Below, piece by piece: positions 4,969-5,668 of a stretch of 5,668 nucleotides of DNA (position 1 is its first letter; every line of letters starts with the position of its first letter). Made by a program: the position numbers and the translations under genes. The DNA is from RGIG6353 sp045535585 (lineage in GTDB: Bacteria; Bacillota; Clostridia; Oscillospirales; SIG627). The notes beneath the pieces were generated by a model. It was given only the letters and a program-made list of their open reading frames with translations. It did no database searches and was not told the origin of the DNA. The stretch is from contig JAZSLY010000116.1 of NCBI GenBank assembly GCA_045535585.1, positions 1 through 5,668 of the forward strand. The letters are read 5' to 3'.

Positions 4969-5154
4969 ATGGTTGAGAAAATCCGCCAGCTCTGCAAGGA
5001 GAGCGGCAACACCCTGGCATCCCTTGAGCGGACATTGGGCATCGGCAATGGCGTGATTGCCCGGTGGGACGCGCACAAGCCCAGCGTTGACAGGGTCAAG
5101 GCGGTCGCAGACTTTTTCGGCTGCACCGTCGATGAGCTGTTGAGTGAAGAATAA
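4969..5154 (+). CDS. Small Xre-family (Cro-like) regulator
   Basis: A 61-residue protein that is almost only an HTH domain: KIRQLCKESGNTLASLERTL, then recognition helix GNGVIARWD, and helices VDRVKAVADFF and VDELLSEE. About half of its residues match the HTH of the repressor at 4063-4416, including ERT-x-G-x-GNG-x-I-x-RWD. It lacks the repressor's C-terminal extension, as Cro proteins do. GGAGGTG at 4958-4964 is a strong ribosome site six bases before ATG 4969. No good plus-strand promoter lies close by; the likeliest is the perfect one at 4459-4487, giving a leader of about 475 bases. It is followed after 29 bases by the DUF6948-like gene, probably in one operon. Role inferred from similarity and position: the opposing regulator of the lysogeny switch. 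Confidence 0.92.
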   Translation: MVEKIRQLCKESGNTLASLERTLGIGNGVIARWDAHKPSVDRVKAVADFFGCTVDELLSEE

Positions 5155-5183
5155 TTTTAATTAAGAAAAGGAGAAACAGAAAA

Positions 5184-5471
5184 ATGGAAAAGCAGAAGTA
5201 CATTATCAGAGGCGACCGAAGCGGAGTATTCTTTGGCGAGATCATCAAGAGAGAAGGACGGGAGGTCACTATTGGGAATTGCCGCAGGCTGTGGTACTGG
5301 GATGGCGCTGCAAGTCTCTCTCAGCTTGCTGTATCCGGCGTGACCAAGCCCCGCGAATGTAAGTTCACGGTAAAGGTGGAGGAGCTGACCGTCCTTGATG
5401 CGATTGAGATTATCCCCTGCACAGCGGAGGCAGTAGCCAACATCGAGGCGGTGCGCGAATGGAAGATGTGA
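5184..5471 (+). CDS. DUF6948-like small early phage protein
   Basis: A 95-residue protein of unknown function. From memory it resembles the DUF6948 family found in phages and prophages of Firmicutes: GDRSGVFFGEI near the N-terminus, RRLWYWDGAASLSQLAV in the centre, CKFTV and DAIEIIPCT in the C-terminal half. The pattern of short strands with a conserved WYWDGAAS core suggests a small beta-rich fold. There is no signal peptide or membrane segment. AAGGAG lies ten bases before ATG 5184. It follows the Cro-like gene and so should be early-expressed with it. The stop TGA overlaps the start region of the next gene (ATG 5459). Its last 58 coding bases reappear at 5583-5640, which is a library artefact and not a gene duplication. 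Confidence 0.88.
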   Translation: MEKQKYIIRGDRSGVFFGEIIKREGREVTIGNCRRLWYWDGAASLSQLAVSGVTKPRECKFTVKVEELTVLDAIEIIPCTAEAVANIEAVREWKM

Positions 5472-5499
5472 AGATCAGGGAGTTCTTAGCTGTTAGCTA
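5414..5499 (+). repeat. First (genuine) copy of an 86-base direct repeat
   Basis: This segment is identical to 5583-5668, a shift of 169 bases. It covers the end of the DUF6948-like gene and the start of the next one and is continuous with the sequence to its left, so this copy is the genuine one. Confidence 0.95.
5459..5499 (+). CDS. Start of the next early gene, cut by the adapter
   Basis: ATG 5459 lies inside the end of the DUF6948-like gene in another frame, with GAGG about nine bases upstream; this is a common overlap in phage early operons. It codes MEDVKIREFLAVS and is then cut off because genuine sequence ends at about 5499. The TAA seen at 5498-5500 uses an adapter base. The gene is real only by analogy; its length and function cannot be told. 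Confidence 0.35.
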
Positions 5500-5582
5500 A
5501 AGTCGGAGGCCAAGCGGTCTAGGAAGACAATTAGGGGCTACAACTCCTTGGCCCACAGAACGACATGGCTACGATCCGACTT
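5500..5582 (+). other. Sequencing adapter (MGI/BGI DNBSEQ type) with 10-base barcode
   Basis: Positions 5500-5530 begin AAGTCGGAGGCCAAGCGG and end AGGAAGACAA, the known MGI/BGI adapter as I remember it, with one T missing. Positions 5541-5582 begin CAACTCCTTGG and end GATCCGACTT, the reverse complement of the second adapter, with one base change. Between them TTAGGGGCTA (5531-5540) sits where the sample barcode belongs. The inverted ends AAGTCGGA/TCCGACTT are a property of the adapters. This is not biological sequence. Confidence 0.96.
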
Positions 5583-5668
5583 CCCCTGCACAGCGGAGGC
5601 AGTAGCCAACATCGAGGCGGTGCGCGAATGGAAGATGTGAAGATCAGGGAGTTCTTAGCTGTTAGCTA
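5583..5668 (+). repeat. Artefactual second copy of 5414-5499
   Basis: Exact repeat that starts at the first base after the adapter. An 86-base insert plus an 83-base adapter makes a 169-base circle; reading around a rolling-circle concatemer gives insert, adapter, insert. It should be trimmed and not annotated as a gene fragment. Confidence 0.93.

Noticed and set aside
5500..5582. tRNA-like, ribozyme or integron attC-like fold
   Set aside because: A closing stem and inner hairpins can be drawn, but there is no T-loop motif and no integron core site; the inverted ends come from the adapter pair.
5413..5668. Diversity-generating element or target-site duplication by a mobile element
   Set aside because: The two copies are identical, including at adenines, there is no reverse transcriptase in the window, and the segment between them matches sequencing adapters.

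Overview
The window looks like the lysogeny/regulation end of a temperate phage or phage-like integrative element from a low-to-medium GC Firmicute, most likely a gut clostridium. The reasons are strong AGGAGG-type ribosome sites, sigma-A promoters close to consensus, a tyrosine integrase with an N-terminal zinc ribbon, two facing Xre repressor-type genes and a small early-phage-type protein (DUF6948-like). No replication, packaging or conjugation gene lies in the window, so phage versus ICE is not settled.

Left part (1-1523, minus strand): the first 294 codons of a tyrosine recombinase, whose C-terminus runs off the left edge, preceded by a gene for an HTH/coiled-coil/C-terminal membrane-anchor protein. 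The integrase sits in the same reading frame just after that gene's TGA and has no ribosome site of its own. Middle-left (1524-2243, plus strand): two small genes, a 59-residue and a 35-residue protein, each with its own promoter, ending at a terminator that can work in both directions. The 35-residue protein resembles the C-terminal helix of the repressor.

Middle (2252-4416, minus strand): an apparent operon of Xre repressor, then a winged-helix/SAP-domain protein, then a secreted 202-residue protein. This is the usual place for lysogenic-conversion or superinfection-exclusion genes between integrase and repressor.

Control region (4417-4968): a perfect-consensus rightward promoter faces a strong leftward promoter, with repeated GTAGC operator-like motifs. 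To its right a leftward unit with its own strong promoter and intrinsic terminator appears to make a structured RNA of about 280 nt. It may be a known class that I cannot name with certainty; it contains a 20-codon reading frame behind a perfect ribosome site. Rightward genes follow: a Cro-like Xre protein, the DUF6948-like protein, and the first codons of a third gene. My reading is that repressor, Cro-like protein and RNA form the decision switch, with the RNA antisense to the long leader of the rightward transcript.

Right end (5500-5668) is not biology. Positions 5500-5582 match, from memory, the paired MGI/BGI DNBSEQ adapters around a 10-base barcode, and 5583-5668 is an exact second copy of 5414-5499, as expected from reading around a rolling-circle library molecule. 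The genuine sequence ends at about 5499.
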